64,000 bases of DNA from Bradyrhizobium sp. JYMT SZCCT0180 (GTDB taxonomy: Bacteria; Pseudomonadota; Alphaproteobacteria; Rhizobiales; Xanthobacteraceae). Every line of letters starts with the position of its first letter. The stretch's first letter is position 1. Position numbers and translations under genes: made by a program. The stretch spans positions 62,001-126,000 of the forward strand of contig NZ_JAFCLZ010000016.1 of the NCBI RefSeq assembly GCF_018130165.1, written 5' to 3'. Below are positions 24,960 through 33,774 of this stretch, one piece after another. The notes beneath the pieces are model-generated. The model made no database searches and was not told the DNA's origin. It saw only the letters and a program-made list of their open reading frames with translations.

Positions 24960-27900
24960 ATGGCTTTCTCCTACTCGTCCACGTTTGGACATGAACGCGC
25001 TCCCGGCGCCGGCGTTACCGCGGTGCTGGGGCCGACCAACACCGGCAAGACGCATCTGGCGATCGAGCGGATGCTGGGGCATTCGTCCGGGATCATCGGC
25101 CTGCCGCTGCGGCTGCTCGCACGTGAGGTCTACAACAAGATCGTGGCTCGCTCAGGTGTCGAGAGCGTCGCGCTGATCACCGGCGAGGAGAAGATCAAGC
25201 CGAAGAACCCGCGCTACTGGGTGTCGACGGTGGAGGCGATGCCGCGCGACATCGACGTGTCGTTCCTCGCGGTCGATGAAATCCAGATCGCGGCCGAACT
25301 CGAACGCGGCCACGTCTTCACCGATCGCATCCTGCACCGCCGCGGCCGCGACGAGACGCTGCTGCTGGGGGCCGCGACGATGCGGCCCATCATCGAGCGG
25401 CTGCTGCCGGGCGCGTCGATCGTCACGCGGCCCAGATTGTCGCAGCTCGAATTCGCCGGCGACCGCAAGATCACGCGCCAGCCCAGGCGCACTGCGATCG
25501 TCGCGTTCTCGGCCGATGAAGTCTACGCGATCGCCGAACTGATCCGCCGCCAGCATGGCGGTGCGGCTGTCGTGCTGGGCTCGCTCAGCCCACGCACACG
25601 CAATGCGCAGGTCGAGATGTTCCAGAACGGCGACGTCGATTATCTCGTCGCCACCGACGCCGTCGGCATGGGCCTCAACCTCGACGTCGATCACGTCGCG
25701 TTCGCCTCCGACCGCAAATACGACGGCTACCAGTTCCGCCGCCTGAATCCTTCGGAGTTTGCGCAGATCGCGGGCCGCGCGGGGCGCGCCACGCGCAACG
25801 GGACCTTCGGCACCACCGGCCGCTGCGCGCCGTTCGAGCCGGAACTGGTGAACGCGCTGCAGAACCACACGTTCGACAGCGTCAAAATGCTGCAGTGGCG
25901 CAATTCCAAGCTGGATTTCGCCTCGCTCGGCAGCCTGCAGGTCTCGCTGGCGCTCTCGCCGCAGCATGAAGTGCTGACGCGCGCACCGATTGCGGAGGAT
26001 TTGCGCGTGCTCGATCATGCGGCACGCGACGGCGATGTGCGGGAAATGGCCCACGGGCCGGCTGCCGTGGAACGGCTGTGGGACGCCTGCCAGATCCCGG
26101 ATTACCGGCGCCTGGCGCCGGCCGCCCATGCAGAATTGGTGACCACGCTGTACGGTTTCCTGATGAAAAAGGGCCGGATTCCCGACGAATGGTTCGCGGC
26201 CCAGGTCGACCAGGCCGACCGCGTCACCGGCGATATCGACACGCTGTCGGGCCGGATCGCGCAAATCCGCACCTGGACCTTCGTCGCCAACCGGCCGGAC
26301 TGGCTGGGTGACCCCGATCATTGGCAGGGGATCACGCGCGAGGTCGAAAATAAATTGTCCGATGCGCTGCATGATCGGCTAACGGAGCGTTTCGTTGACC
26401 GCCGTACCAGTGTATTGATGCGCCGCCTGCGGGAGAACAGTGTTTTGAATACGGAAATCGGCAAGACCGGCGAAGTGATCGTTGAAGGCCATGTGATTGG
26501 CCGCCTCGACGGATTCACCTTTGCACCAGATGCGGCGGAGGCCGGAAGCGACGCCAAGGCGTTGCAGGCGGCAGCACAGCAGGTGCTGGCCGGCGAGATC
26601 GAGACGCGCGCCGAGAAACTCGCCGCTGCGCCCGACGACGCCTTCGTGCTGACGTCAGATGGCACCATCCGCTGGACCGGCGATGCGGTGGCCAAACTCG
26701 TCGCGGCCGACGACGCGCTGCATCCGCGCCTGCGCATCATTTCCGACGATCGCCTCAATGGCGCGGCGCGCGAAGCCGTGCAAACGCGGCTCGATCTGTG
26801 GCTCAAAACGCATATCGAGAAATTGCTGGGGCCGCTGTTCGGGCTTGCCAAGGCCGAGGACATCACCGGCATTGCGCGCGGCATCGCGTTCCAGTTGATC
26901 GAGGCGCTCGGCGTGCTCGAGCGTTCAAAAATCACCGCCGAGATGAAGGATCTCGACCAGCCCTCGCGCGCGACGCTGCGCAAATACGGCGTGCGCTTCG
27001 GCGCCTATCACATCTATTTCCCGGGCCTGCTGAAGCCTGCCGCGCGCTCGCTGGCGTCGCTGCTGTGGGCCGAGAAGCAGGACAATGTCGATATGTCGGC
27101 GCTGTCAGGCGCGCAGCATCTGGCGTCAAGCGGCCGCACCTCGTTCGCGGTCGACAAGGCGCTGGCGCGCGACGCCTATCGCGTGCTCGGCTATCGCCAG
27201 TGCGGCGAGCGCGCGGTGCGCGTCGATATCCTGGAGCGTCTTGCCGATCTGATCCGCCCCGCGCTGGCCTGGCGTGAAAGTTCGCCGGGCGAAAAACCCG
27301 GCGGCGCGTTCGATGGCCGCAGTTTTGTGGTGACGCAGGCGATGACCTCGCTGACGGGTTCGGCCGGCGAAGATTTCGCCTCGATCCTGCGCGCGCTCGG
27401 CTATCGCTCCGAGCGCCGTGCGCCGCTGCCGCCGAAGCCGGTCGCGGCGACTGAACCGGTGGTGGTGGAAGCCGCGCCTGTCGAGGGCACGGATGCTGTG
27501 GCCGATGCGGCCGCGCCGACCGAAGCCGCTGCAGAGGCGCCGGTGGAAGCTGCAACTGAAGTGTCGGCAGAAGCGCCCGCGCAAACCGCTGAGGAGACCG
27601 CAGCCCAGCCGGTTTCCGGCGACCCCGCGCCATCGGCCGCCTTGCTGCCCGAGGTTTCGCTGGCGCCGGCGCCGGCCGAGGAGCCTGTGGCGGAAGCTGA
27701 ACCCGTTGTCGAAGCCGCCGCAGAGCCTGCGCCGGTGGAAGCACCGGTCGTGGAAACACCTGTCGTGGAAGCGCCGGCCGCGGAAGCGTCCGAAGCGGCT
27801 GCCGCGCCTGAAGAAGCGCCTGCTGCTGAAGCAACGGCCGAGACCGTCGCCAGCGACGCCGCCCCGGCGGACGCTGCACCAACAGAAGCTGCCGCTGCGC

Positions 27901-28529
27901 CCGATGCGCCTGTCGTGCCCGAAATGGTGGAAGTCTGGCGGCCCGGTGGCCGTTCGGAAGAACGCCGTCCGCACCACGACCGCAACCGCCAGCGTCGTCA
28001 CGGCCATCAGCAGAACAGGAGCGCCGACGGCGCTGCGCCCGCGGCCGCCGCTGGTGAAGGCGGCGAGGCTGCAGCGCCCGGACGCGAGCAGCGTCATCGC
28101 CGCGGCCGCCGTCACAACGAGTTCCGCAAGCCGAGCGAAGGCGCGCCTGTTGACGCCAACGCCACGCCGCCGGCCGAGGGCGCGCCGCAGGAGGCGCGTG
28201 CCGACAACCGTCCGCCGCGCGAACGCTTTGAGGGCAAGGGCCGCGACAATGACAACCGCCGCGACAACAAGGGCGGTGGTCGTCCGGAGAAGTTCGGCGG
28301 CGATCGCAACAAGGGCGACCGCAACAAGGGCGGCGGGCGCGATAAAGGCGGCCGCGATTTCGGTGGCCGTGACAAGGGTGGCCGCGACAAGCGCGACTCT
28401 GGGCCGTCGCATCGGCAATACGCCACCAGCGCCGCGCCGCGCGAGCGCGACCGGCCGATCGATCCCAATTCGCCATTCGCAAAACTGGCGGCGCTGAAGG
28501 AGCAGCTCGCCGGCAACAAGGATCGCTGA
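24960..28529 (+). CDS. Suv3-type DEAD/DEAH RNA helicase with a long low-complexity C-terminal tail
   Basis: The 1189-residue protein has an N-terminal helicase core like mitochondrial Suv3: GPTNTGKT (24-31), LAVDEIQ (DEIQ at 106-109), then TDAVGMGLNLDVDHV and QIAGRAGRATRNGTFG in the second lobe. A Suv3-like helical region continues to about residue 820. The last 360 residues are unlike a folded domain: an Ala/Pro/Glu-rich stretch with repeated VEAPVVE-type words (about 830-985), then a basic Arg/Gly/Asp/Asn tail with RDKGGRD repeats (about 1075-1165). Such tails suit RNA binding or degradosome-like assembly. The family is typical of Bradyrhizobiaceae. Its role in RNA turnover is inferred from the family. 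Confidence 0.93.
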   Translation: MAFSYSSTFGHERAPGAGVTAVLGPTNTGKTHLAIERMLGHSSGIIGLPLRLLAREVYNKIVARSGVESVALITGEEKIKPKNPRYWVSTVEAMPRDIDVSFLAVDEIQIAAELERGHVFTDRILHRRGRDETLLLGAATMRPIIERLLPGASIVTRPRLSQLEFAGDRKITRQPRRTAIVAFSADEVYAIAELIRRQHGGAAVVLGSLSPRTRNAQVEMFQNGDVDYLVATDAVGMGLNLDVDHVAFASDRKYDGYQFRRLNPSEFAQIAGRAGRATRNGTFGTTGRCAPFEPELVNALQNHTFDSVKMLQWRNSKLDFASLGSLQVSLALSPQHEVLTRAPIAEDLRVLDHAARDGDVREMAHGPAAVERLWDACQIPDYRRLAPAAHAELVTTLYGFLMKKGRIPDEWFAAQVDQADRVTGDIDTLSGRIAQIRTWTFVANRPDWLGDPDHWQGITREVENKLSDALHDRLTERFVDRRTSVLMRRLRENSVLNTEIGKTGEVIVEGHVIGRLDGFTFAPDAAEAGSDAKALQAAAQQVLAGEIETRAEKLAAAPDDAFVLTSDGTIRWTGDAVAKLVAADDALHPRLRIISDDRLNGAAREAVQTRLDLWLKTHIEKLLGPLFGLAKAEDITGIARGIAFQLIEALGVLERSKITAEMKDLDQPSRATLRKYGVRFGAYHIYFPGLLKPAARSLASLLWAEKQDNVDMSALSGAQHLASSGRTSFAVDKALARDAYRVLGYRQCGERAVRVDILERLADLIRPALAWRESSPGEKPGGAFDGRSFVVTQAMTSLTGSAGEDFASILRALGYRSERRAPLPPKPVAATEPVVVEAAPVEGTDAVADAAAPTEAAAEAPVEAATEVSAEAPAQTAEETAAQPVSGDPAPSAALLPEVSLAPAPAEEPVAEAEPVVEAAAEPAPVEAPVVETPVVEAPAAEASEAAAAPEEAPAAEATAETVASDAAPADAAPTEAAAAPDAPVVPEMVEVWRPGGRSEERRPHHDRNRQRRHGHQQNRSADGAAPAAAAGEGGEAAAPGREQRHRRGRRHNEFRKPSEGAPVDANATPPAEGAPQEARADNRPPRERFEGKGRDNDNRRDNKGGGRPEKFGGDRNKGDRNKGGGRDKGGRDFGGRDKGGRDKRDSGPSHRQYATSAAPRERDRPIDPNSPFAKLAALKEQLAGNKDR

Positions 28530-28607
28530 TTCATCATTTTTTGACGCGTTTTCTTTACGCGAACCGGTACCCACTTCGCTTGAAAACGCTACGCTCGAGC
28601 AGGTTGA

Positions 28608-28877
28608 TTGGATCGACAGCGTCTCGATAAATGGCTGTGGCATGCGCGGGTGGTGAAGGCCCGCACGAGTGCTGCCGCATTGGTCGAGGCCGGCCACGTC
28701 CGCATCAACGGCGTGCGCGAGAAGGCTCCGGGACATGCCGTGAAGCTCGGCGACGTCGTCACCATCGGGCTCGACAATTCGGTGCGGGTGCTGAAAGTCG
28801 CAGGCTTTGCCGAGCGGCGGGGCGATGCCGCGGCCGCGCGCGCAACTTACGAGGATTTGCAGAACCGCAGGGAATGA
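28608..28877 (+). CDS. S4-domain RNA-binding protein (Hsp15-like)
   Basis: The 89-residue protein begins with RLDKWLWHARVVKARTSAAA, the S4/Hsp15 signature, continuing ALVEAGHVRINGVREKAPGHAVKLGD as the rest of the S4 fold. In Escherichia coli, Hsp15 binds stalled 50S-nascent chain complexes. The start is likely TTG 28608, because the conserved MDRQR-type N terminus begins there and no ATG is close; an AGCAGG lies just upstream. It follows the helicase by 78 bases on the same strand and may be cotranscribed. Confidence 0.9.
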   Translation: MDRQRLDKWLWHARVVKARTSAAALVEAGHVRINGVREKAPGHAVKLGDVVTIGLDNSVRVLKVAGFAERRGDAAAARATYEDLQNRRE

Positions 28878-29039
28878 CTATCTGCAAACGAGCCCGCCGG
28901 GCGCTTGAAGAGCCAAGCTCTCCGGCGCTGCTTCCTGCTTGTTGTTGCCTTGCTCTTCCCTTGCGGCTGCGCAGTTCATGCGCTACGCAAACCCCGGAAA
29001 AACTTGATCGTTTCGGAGCCAATTCTTTCGGAGTTATGG

Positions 29040-29378
29040 ATGACTTACGTCGTCACTGATGCCTGCATCAAATGCAAATATACCGACTGCGTTGAGGTCT
29101 GCCCCGTGGACTGCTTCTACGAGGGCGAGAACATGCTGGTCATCCATCCCGACGAGTGCATCGACTGCGGCGTCTGCGAACCCGAATGTCCCGCCGACGC
29201 CATCAAGCCGGACACCGAGCCGGGCCTGGAGAAGTGGCTCGAGGTCAACACCGAATACGCCAAGGCCTGGCCCAACATCACCCAGAAGAAGGACCAGCCG
29301 CCGGACGCGAAAGAATTCGAGGGTGTGGAAGGCAAGTTCGAGAAATATTTTTCCAAGGAACCCGGTAGCGGGGACTGA
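29040..29378 (+). CDS. fdxA: Seven-iron ferredoxin FdxA
   Basis: The 112-residue protein from ATG 29040 has the two-cluster arrangement of Azotobacter-type ferredoxin I. C9, C17 and C50 are placed for a [3Fe-4S] cluster and C21, C40, C43 and C46 for a [4Fe-4S] cluster (CIDCGVCEPECP). The C-terminal extension with KWLEVNTEYAKAWPNITQKK is typical of FdxA. The start is set by homology and a GGAG 7-10 bases upstream. It is a soluble electron carrier, and its S4-domain and CarD neighbours occur beside it in related genomes (from memory). Confidence 0.96.
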   Translation: MTYVVTDACIKCKYTDCVEVCPVDCFYEGENMLVIHPDECIDCGVCEPECPADAIKPDTEPGLEKWLEVNTEYAKAWPNITQKKDQPPDAKEFEGVEGKFEKYFSKEPGSGD

Positions 29379-29535
29379 TTCGCGGAACCGCCTTCCAGAC
29401 CAGTTGAGACCGCTCCGGACCTAATTTGAACCTAATTCGGAGCCACCTGACCCATACACAGCCTGCCGATTTAACCTTGTTGACGGACTTATGACCGAAA
29501 GGTCCCTGCGAAGGTCCGAAACAGGGCGTAAATCA

Positions 29536-29563
29536 TTGATTTTTGCGGAAAATGTGCTATATT
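29536..29563 (+). promoter_or_regulatory. Candidate sigma-70-type promoter of the CarD gene
   Basis: TTGATT (29536-29541) and TATATT (29558-29563) are separated by 16 bases in an AT-rich stretch that stands out from its surroundings. It lies about 100 bases upstream of the first possible CarD start and fits a vegetative promoter. Confidence 0.55.
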
Positions 29564-29663
29564 GGGCACATTACAAGCCGGATCCGGCCTTGCGTAACTT
29601 TGGCCCTGCCGGTGGTTCCGTAAAAAACATCGAACAGGGGCGTGGCAGTTCCGCGCGCAGGCT

Positions 29664-30602
29664 GTGTCACAGAAAACGCGTAAAAAGAGTGTTTCAAAGA
29701 CTTCGAAAAAAGCCGCCGCGGCCAGCCGCAGCGCAACCAAAGGCCGTGCCAAGGCGTCTGTAAAGGAAGCCAAGAAGGCTGCAGCCACAAAGTCCTCGAA
29801 AAACAAAAGAAGCTCAATGCCAGATAAGACTGCAAAAACTGCCGCGAAAGCGACAGCTTCGAAGGCCACTGTCTCGAAGGTTGCCGCCAAGACTGCCCCC
29901 AAAGCTGCCGCTGCTGCTCCCAAGGCTGCCGTTGCCGCGCCCAAGGCCGCTGTTGTGGCTCCGAAGGCCGCCGCCCCGCGCGTGGAGGAGCCGAAGAAGG
30001 TCGTGACCCAGCGTCAGGGCTTCAAGGCCAATGAATTCGTGGTCTATCCCGCTCACGGGGTCGGCCAGATCCTGGCGATCGAGGAGCAGGAGATCGCAGG
30101 CGCCAAGCTTGAGCTGTTCGTGATCAATTTCATGAAGGACAAGATGACGCTGCGGGTGCCGACCGCCAAGGTCGCCAATGTCGGCATGCGCAAGCTGTCC
30201 GATCCGGCGCTGGTCAAGAAGGCCCTCGAGACGCTCAAAGGCCGCGCGCGCGTCAAGCGCACGATGTGGTCGCGCCGGGCGCAGGAATACGAAGCAAAGA
30301 TCAATTCGGGCGACATCGTTGCGATCGCCGAAGTGGTGCGCGATCTCTATCGCTCGGACTCGCAGCCCGAACAGTCCTACAGCGAACGCCAGCTCTATGA
30401 AGCGGCGCTCGATCGCCTGTCGCGCGAAATCGCCGTCGTCCAGCATTCGACCGAGACCGAAGCGGTCAAGGAAATCGAGAGCCAGCTCGCCAAGAGCCCG
30501 CGCCGCGGCGCCAAGACCGAAGCCGGTAGCGAAGCTGACGGTGAAGGTGATGAGGCCGACGCCGACGGTGACGATGCTGCCGTTGCGGACGAGGCGGCGT
30601 AA
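29664..30602 (+). CDS. CarD family transcriptional regulator with a basic N-terminal tail and acidic C terminus
   Basis: The CarD core (about residues 112-280) reads RQGFKANEFVVYPAHGVGQI, then IEEQEIAGAKLELFVINFMK and the helical KGRARVKRTMWSRRAQEYEAKI region. CarD proteins bind RNA polymerase beta and stabilise open complexes. The N-terminal 110 residues are Lys/Ala/Pro-rich with four PKAA words, histone H1-like; the C-terminal 25 residues are strongly acidic. The start is uncertain: GTG 29664 gives 312 residues, ATG 29817 gives 261, and the extra part has the same Lys/Ala character, so both are possible. A terminator follows and the gene appears monocistronic. Confidence 0.93.
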   Translation: MSQKTRKKSVSKTSKKAAAASRSATKGRAKASVKEAKKAAATKSSKNKRSSMPDKTAKTAAKATASKATVSKVAAKTAPKAAAAAPKAAVAAPKAAVVAPKAAAPRVEEPKKVVTQRQGFKANEFVVYPAHGVGQILAIEEQEIAGAKLELFVINFMKDKMTLRVPTAKVANVGMRKLSDPALVKKALETLKGRARVKRTMWSRRAQEYEAKINSGDIVAIAEVVRDLYRSDSQPEQSYSERQLYEAALDRLSREIAVVQHSTETEAVKEIESQLAKSPRRGAKTEAGSEADGEGDEADADGDDAAVADEAA

Positions 30603-30628
30603 GCTGCGCTTCACAGTTTGAATTGCGA

Positions 30629-30656
30629 AAAGCCCGGTCGAGAGACCGGGCTTTTT
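30629..30656 (+). terminator. Rho-independent terminator of the CarD gene
   Basis: AAAGCCCGGTC, loop GAGA, GACCGGGCTTTTT, then GTT: a perfect GC-rich stem with a U tract, 27 bases after the CarD stop codon. Confidence 0.92.
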
Positions 30657-30681
30657 GTTATGGGGCGATATCTAACCCCAC

Positions 30682-30822
30682 GTCGTCCCCGCGAAGGCGG
30701 GGACCCATAACCACGAATATGCGTAGTTAGAATCCGCTGTAGCTCCAGCGTCGTGCAGACAACCAACATCGGTGGTTATGGGTCCCGGATCGCGCTCGCT
30801 ACGCTCGCTTGTCCGGGACGAC
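30682..30822. repeat. Palindromic intergenic repeat, family A copy 6
   Basis: This longer variant has the left arm GTCGTCCCCGCGAAGGCGGG and a right arm TGGGTCCCGGATCGCGCTCG interrupted by an extra CGCTACGCTCG before TTGTCCGGGACGAC. The interior runs CCATAACCACGAAT to ATCGGTGGTTATGG. Copy 7 (32020-32149) is its closest relative. Confidence 0.82.
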
Positions 30823-30960
30823 GGAGATCTTACGCAGTCTGCGGTGCAGATCTATCGCGTGCGCATTTGACGCGATGGCCGCCATCGACGCCGGCATCTC
30901 CTTGCGGAAACCCTATCTTGGCTCCGGCGTTGTCAATCAACGCAACCGATTGGAGCAAGA

Positions 30961-31416
30961 ATGGCCACGGAACCCGCAACCTATGTTCACCACAACGCGC
31001 TTATCCTCGTCGGCGACGGTCAAAAGGCGCTCTTCCTGCGCAACAAAGGCACGGCGCATCGGGTCCAGCTTGTTGTCGAACGCATTATCGAGCGCGACAA
31101 TCCGCCGACCCGCGAGCAGGGTACCGATCGTCCGGGGCGATCCAACGCAAGTGTGGGTGTGGCCCGGAGCGCCATGGAAGAAACAGATTGGCACCACATT
31201 GCCGAGGAGCGGTTTGCCGGCGAGCTTGCCGACGCGCTCTATCGTCATGCCCACGCCAATCTTTTCGAGAAGCTTGTGATTATCGCTCCGCCGAAAGTGC
31301 TGGGCAATCTTCGCAAGGCCCTTCACGCGGAGGTCATCGCGCGCGTGACCGCGGAAATTCCAAAGGAACTGACGTCGCATCCGGTTGCCGAAATCGAGCG
31401 GCTTGTCGCGGCTTGA
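30961..31416 (+). CDS. Host attachment family protein
   Basis: The 151-residue protein matches the family named for proteins required for attachment to host cells in Agrobacterium. It has HHNALILVGDGQKALFLRNK at the start, a central DWHHIAEERFAGELADALYR, then KLVIIAPPKVLGNLRKALHA and a C-terminal KELTSHPVAEIERLVA. The fold is related to the release-factor eRF1 central domain. No signal peptide is seen, so a direct surface role is doubtful. A GAGCAAGA precedes ATG 30961. It is followed 255 bases later by a small unknown gene on the same strand. Confidence 0.92.
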   Translation: MATEPATYVHHNALILVGDGQKALFLRNKGTAHRVQLVVERIIERDNPPTREQGTDRPGRSNASVGVARSAMEETDWHHIAEERFAGELADALYRHAHANLFEKLVIIAPPKVLGNLRKALHAEVIARVTAEIPKELTSHPVAEIERLVAA

Positions 31417-31671
31417 GCGGTGCGCGCTGGAGCGCGCTCGCGAGTCGAGGGCGTTCTGGAAATTTGCCGTGATGGCGGGAACGTTTCCTGCGCGGATTCA
31501 TTCGAGGCATGTGGCCGGCAACAAACAGAGCTTCGGCTGCACCCCATCCACGATCGCACGCCCGGGAACGAATTGGATTTGCCTTGCCTCGGGCTGGTCT
31601 GATGCACGCGGGAGCAGAAGGAGGGGAACACACCGAGACAGACCAAAATCGCGCACTAGATGGAGCAGATC

Positions 31672-31965
31672 ATGAAGTTGAGCTCGACACAGGTTAAACA
31701 AACCCTGAGCCAGTTCCAGGCCGAGGTTCTTCCCGACGATCATCCGGCGGTCCCGCAGCTGAACAATCTGTTCGGGAACCACACCTTCTTTCTGGATACC
31801 CGCGGCCTCAAGGTTCTCGAACCTACCGGGGCGCCGGAGACCGAGGCTCAAAGCGGCGAAGTCGTCAGTCTCGCCGACTGGAGCGATGCGACGCTCACGA
31901 GTCTGAGGCCGCATGAACCGGAAATGACGGGTCTGGTCGTGGTGCTTGAGCCGAGCAAGCACTGA
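31672..31965 (+). CDS. Small conserved-looking protein of unknown function
   Basis: The 97-residue product starts most likely at ATG 31672 because GGAG lies 8 bases upstream; ATG 31660 is an in-frame alternative. It reads like a compact soluble protein: KQTLSQFQAEVLPDDHPAVP, then LFGNHTFFLDTRGLKVLEP and a C-terminal MTGLVVVLEPSK. No known motif is recognised and no membrane segment is present. It is alone between the host-attachment gene and a repeat cluster. Confidence 0.75.
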   Translation: MKLSSTQVKQTLSQFQAEVLPDDHPAVPQLNNLFGNHTFFLDTRGLKVLEPTGAPETEAQSGEVVSLADWSDATLTSLRPHEPEMTGLVVVLEPSKH

Positions 31966-32019
31966 GGCGAAATTGTCGTCGTGAGCGAGTGGACCGCAGC
32001 GCTCGCCATACATTCAGTC

Positions 32020-32149
32020 GTCGTCCCCGCGAAGGCGGGGACCCATAGCCACGAATGCGCATGGTGGATCGGCTGTGGCTACAGCGTCGTGCAACAATGC
32101 AAATCGGTGGTTATGGGTCCCGGATCGCGCTTCGCTTGTCCGGGACGAC
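32020..32149. repeat. Palindromic intergenic repeat, family A copy 7
   Basis: Left arm GTCGTCCCCGCGAAGGCGGG, right arm TGGGTCCCGGATCGCGCTTC leading to GTCCGGGACGAC. The interior is CCATAGCCACGAATGCGCAT to AATCGGTGGTTATGG, closely matching copy 6. Confidence 0.82.
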
Positions 32150-32160
32150 GATTAAGAAGG

Positions 32161-32254
32161 GACCAGACCCGGAATCTCGAGATCCCGGGTTCGCGCTAAG
32201 CGCGCCCCCAGATGCGCAATTGCGCATCCGGGATGACGCGCTTTTCGCGCGTCA
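32161..32254. repeat. Palindromic intergenic repeat, family B copy 2
   Basis: It contains CCCGGAATCTCGAGATCCCG, a GCGCTAAGCGC dyad, ATGCGCAATTGCGCAT, and CCGGGATGACGCGCTTTTCG. Its right end runs into the stop codon of the M48 protease gene, so the last bases are shared. Confidence 0.72.
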
Positions 32255-33745
32255 ATCCACCACGATCTTGACGCGGTCGCGGGTCTTGACCTGCGCGGTG
32301 GCGTCGAGGCCGTTGAGGATGCGGAAGCGCTGGGCCGGGCGGTCGACGCCAGCCATGCGGTGCGAGAGCGATTCCACGGTGTCGCCGGGCTGCACGGTGA
32401 TGACTTTTATGCGGAGCGGTCGTGCCGCCTGAATCTCCTCGAGCGTCAGGCGGCGGAACGAATTGACGGTCTCGCGCGCGTTTCGCTCGCTTTCGGTGGT
32501 CTTCTGCTTGGCGGCAAAAATGAAGCGGTAGACGTCGCTGCCGAACCGCAGCGCGTAAACCTTGAATTGCCACTGGTCGCCGCTCGCCGAGGCCGACGCC
32601 GCCGGGAAGCCGTTGATGGTGAGGTCCTCGGTCGAGGCCTTCTCGACGCCTTCCATCCAGCCGGAATTGAGGTAGTCGCCGAGCGACTGCTCCGCCGGCA
32701 CCCGCACCACGTCGAAGCGCATCGCCTGCGTGCCGCCTTCGCGGACGCCGATCACGGCCTGCGCGGTGTTGTCGAGCGTGAAGGTGTCGGGGGCGGCAAA
32801 CGAGAAGCCGAGCTTGGGATGCAGGAAGCGCCGCCCGCGCACAAAACCTTCACTGGGGTCTTCGCCATAGACGATGTTGTCGATCGCGGCGAGATAAGTC
32901 TCGCGGTCGCGCTCGCCGCCTTCCGGCGACGAGAATTGCCGGGCCGAGTTCTGCGCATTCTGCACGCGCTCCGGGGTTGCCGGGTGCGACGATAAAAAGT
33001 CCTGCGCGCGGGGATCTAGCGAGGTCTTGCCGGCCTTCAGCGCCGCGTTGCGCTCCATCGCGCTCAGGAAGCGCGAGGCGCCGTAGGGATCGAAATGCGC
33101 GCGCGCGGAAATTCCGACGCCGATGCCGTCGGCCTCGAACTCCTGGGCGCGGGAGAAGCTCGCCATCGTCAGTTTCGTTTTCGCAAGCGCCAGCGCGGTC
33201 AGATCCGGATCGTTGCTCATGTCTGTCACAACGCGGGTGACGACGGCCGCCTGCCTTGCCTTGTCGTCGCGGATCGAGGCGTGCTTGGCCAGCACATGCG
33301 CCATTTCGTGGCTCAGCACCGAAGACAATTCCGAGGTGTCGCTGGCGAGTGCGATCAGGCCGCGCGTCACATAGAGCTGACCGGTCGGCAATGCGAAAGC
33401 GTTGACCGCGCCGGAATTCAGGATCGTCACCCGATAGGCCTGGTCGGGACGGTCGGAGGCCGCGACCAGCCGGTCGACGGTCTTGCTGATCAGCGCTTCC
33501 AGCTTCGGATCGTCATAGGTGCCGCCATAGGAGGAGAGGATGCGCTCATGCTCGCGCTCGCTCGCGGGCGTCTGCGCCACGGTGCGGTTCGGCTTCGCCG
33601 GCGCTGTGGCCGTCGGCGCCGATGTCTCCAACCGGCCGCCGACGCTGCCGCAGGCCGACAGCGTCAAAGCAGCGCACAGCACGGCCGGCGCAGCCAAAAG
33701 GCGGCGGCCTGTACTTCCCTCGCGCCGTCCTGAACGCTCCGTCAC
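32252..33745 (-). CDS. M48 family metalloprotease, lipoprotein, with a C-terminal LysM-like domain
   Basis: The 497-residue protein carries a lipoprotein signal with lipobox LTLSAC (Cys32), then an M48 peptidase domain with the zinc motif HEMAH (146-150) after LASDTSELSSVL. EFEADGIGVGISA near residue 205 supplies the third ligand Glu. The last 55 residues (VITVQPGDTVESLSHRMAGV) look like a LysM-type module, suggesting peptidoglycan binding. It resembles BepA/LoiP-type envelope quality-control proteases. The thermonuclease-like gene ends 29 bases upstream on the same strand, so the pair may be an operon. Confidence 0.94.
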   Translation of the reverse strand: MTERSGRREGSTGRRLLAAPAVLCAALTLSACGSVGGRLETSAPTATAPAKPNRTVAQTPASEREHERILSSYGGTYDDPKLEALISKTVDRLVAASDRPDQAYRVTILNSGAVNAFALPTGQLYVTRGLIALASDTSELSSVLSHEMAHVLAKHASIRDDKARQAAVVTRVVTDMSNDPDLTALALAKTKLTMASFSRAQEFEADGIGVGISARAHFDPYGASRFLSAMERNAALKAGKTSLDPRAQDFLSSHPATPERVQNAQNSARQFSSPEGGERDRETYLAAIDNIVYGEDPSEGFVRGRRFLHPKLGFSFAAPDTFTLDNTAQAVIGVREGGTQAMRFDVVRVPAEQSLGDYLNSGWMEGVEKASTEDLTINGFPAASASASGDQWQFKVYALRFGSDVYRFIFAAKQKTTESERNARETVNSFRRLTLEEIQAARPLRIKVITVQPGDTVESLSHRMAGVDRPAQRFRILNGLDATAQVKTRDRVKIVVD

Positions 33746-33774
33746 GTCAGCCCACTCTTCTCTTCTGAAACGAG

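Noticed and set aside
27126..28736. 536-codon minus-strand frame with Phe/Arg/Gly repeats
   Set aside because: It mirrors the low-complexity tail of the Suv3-type helicase on the opposite strand.
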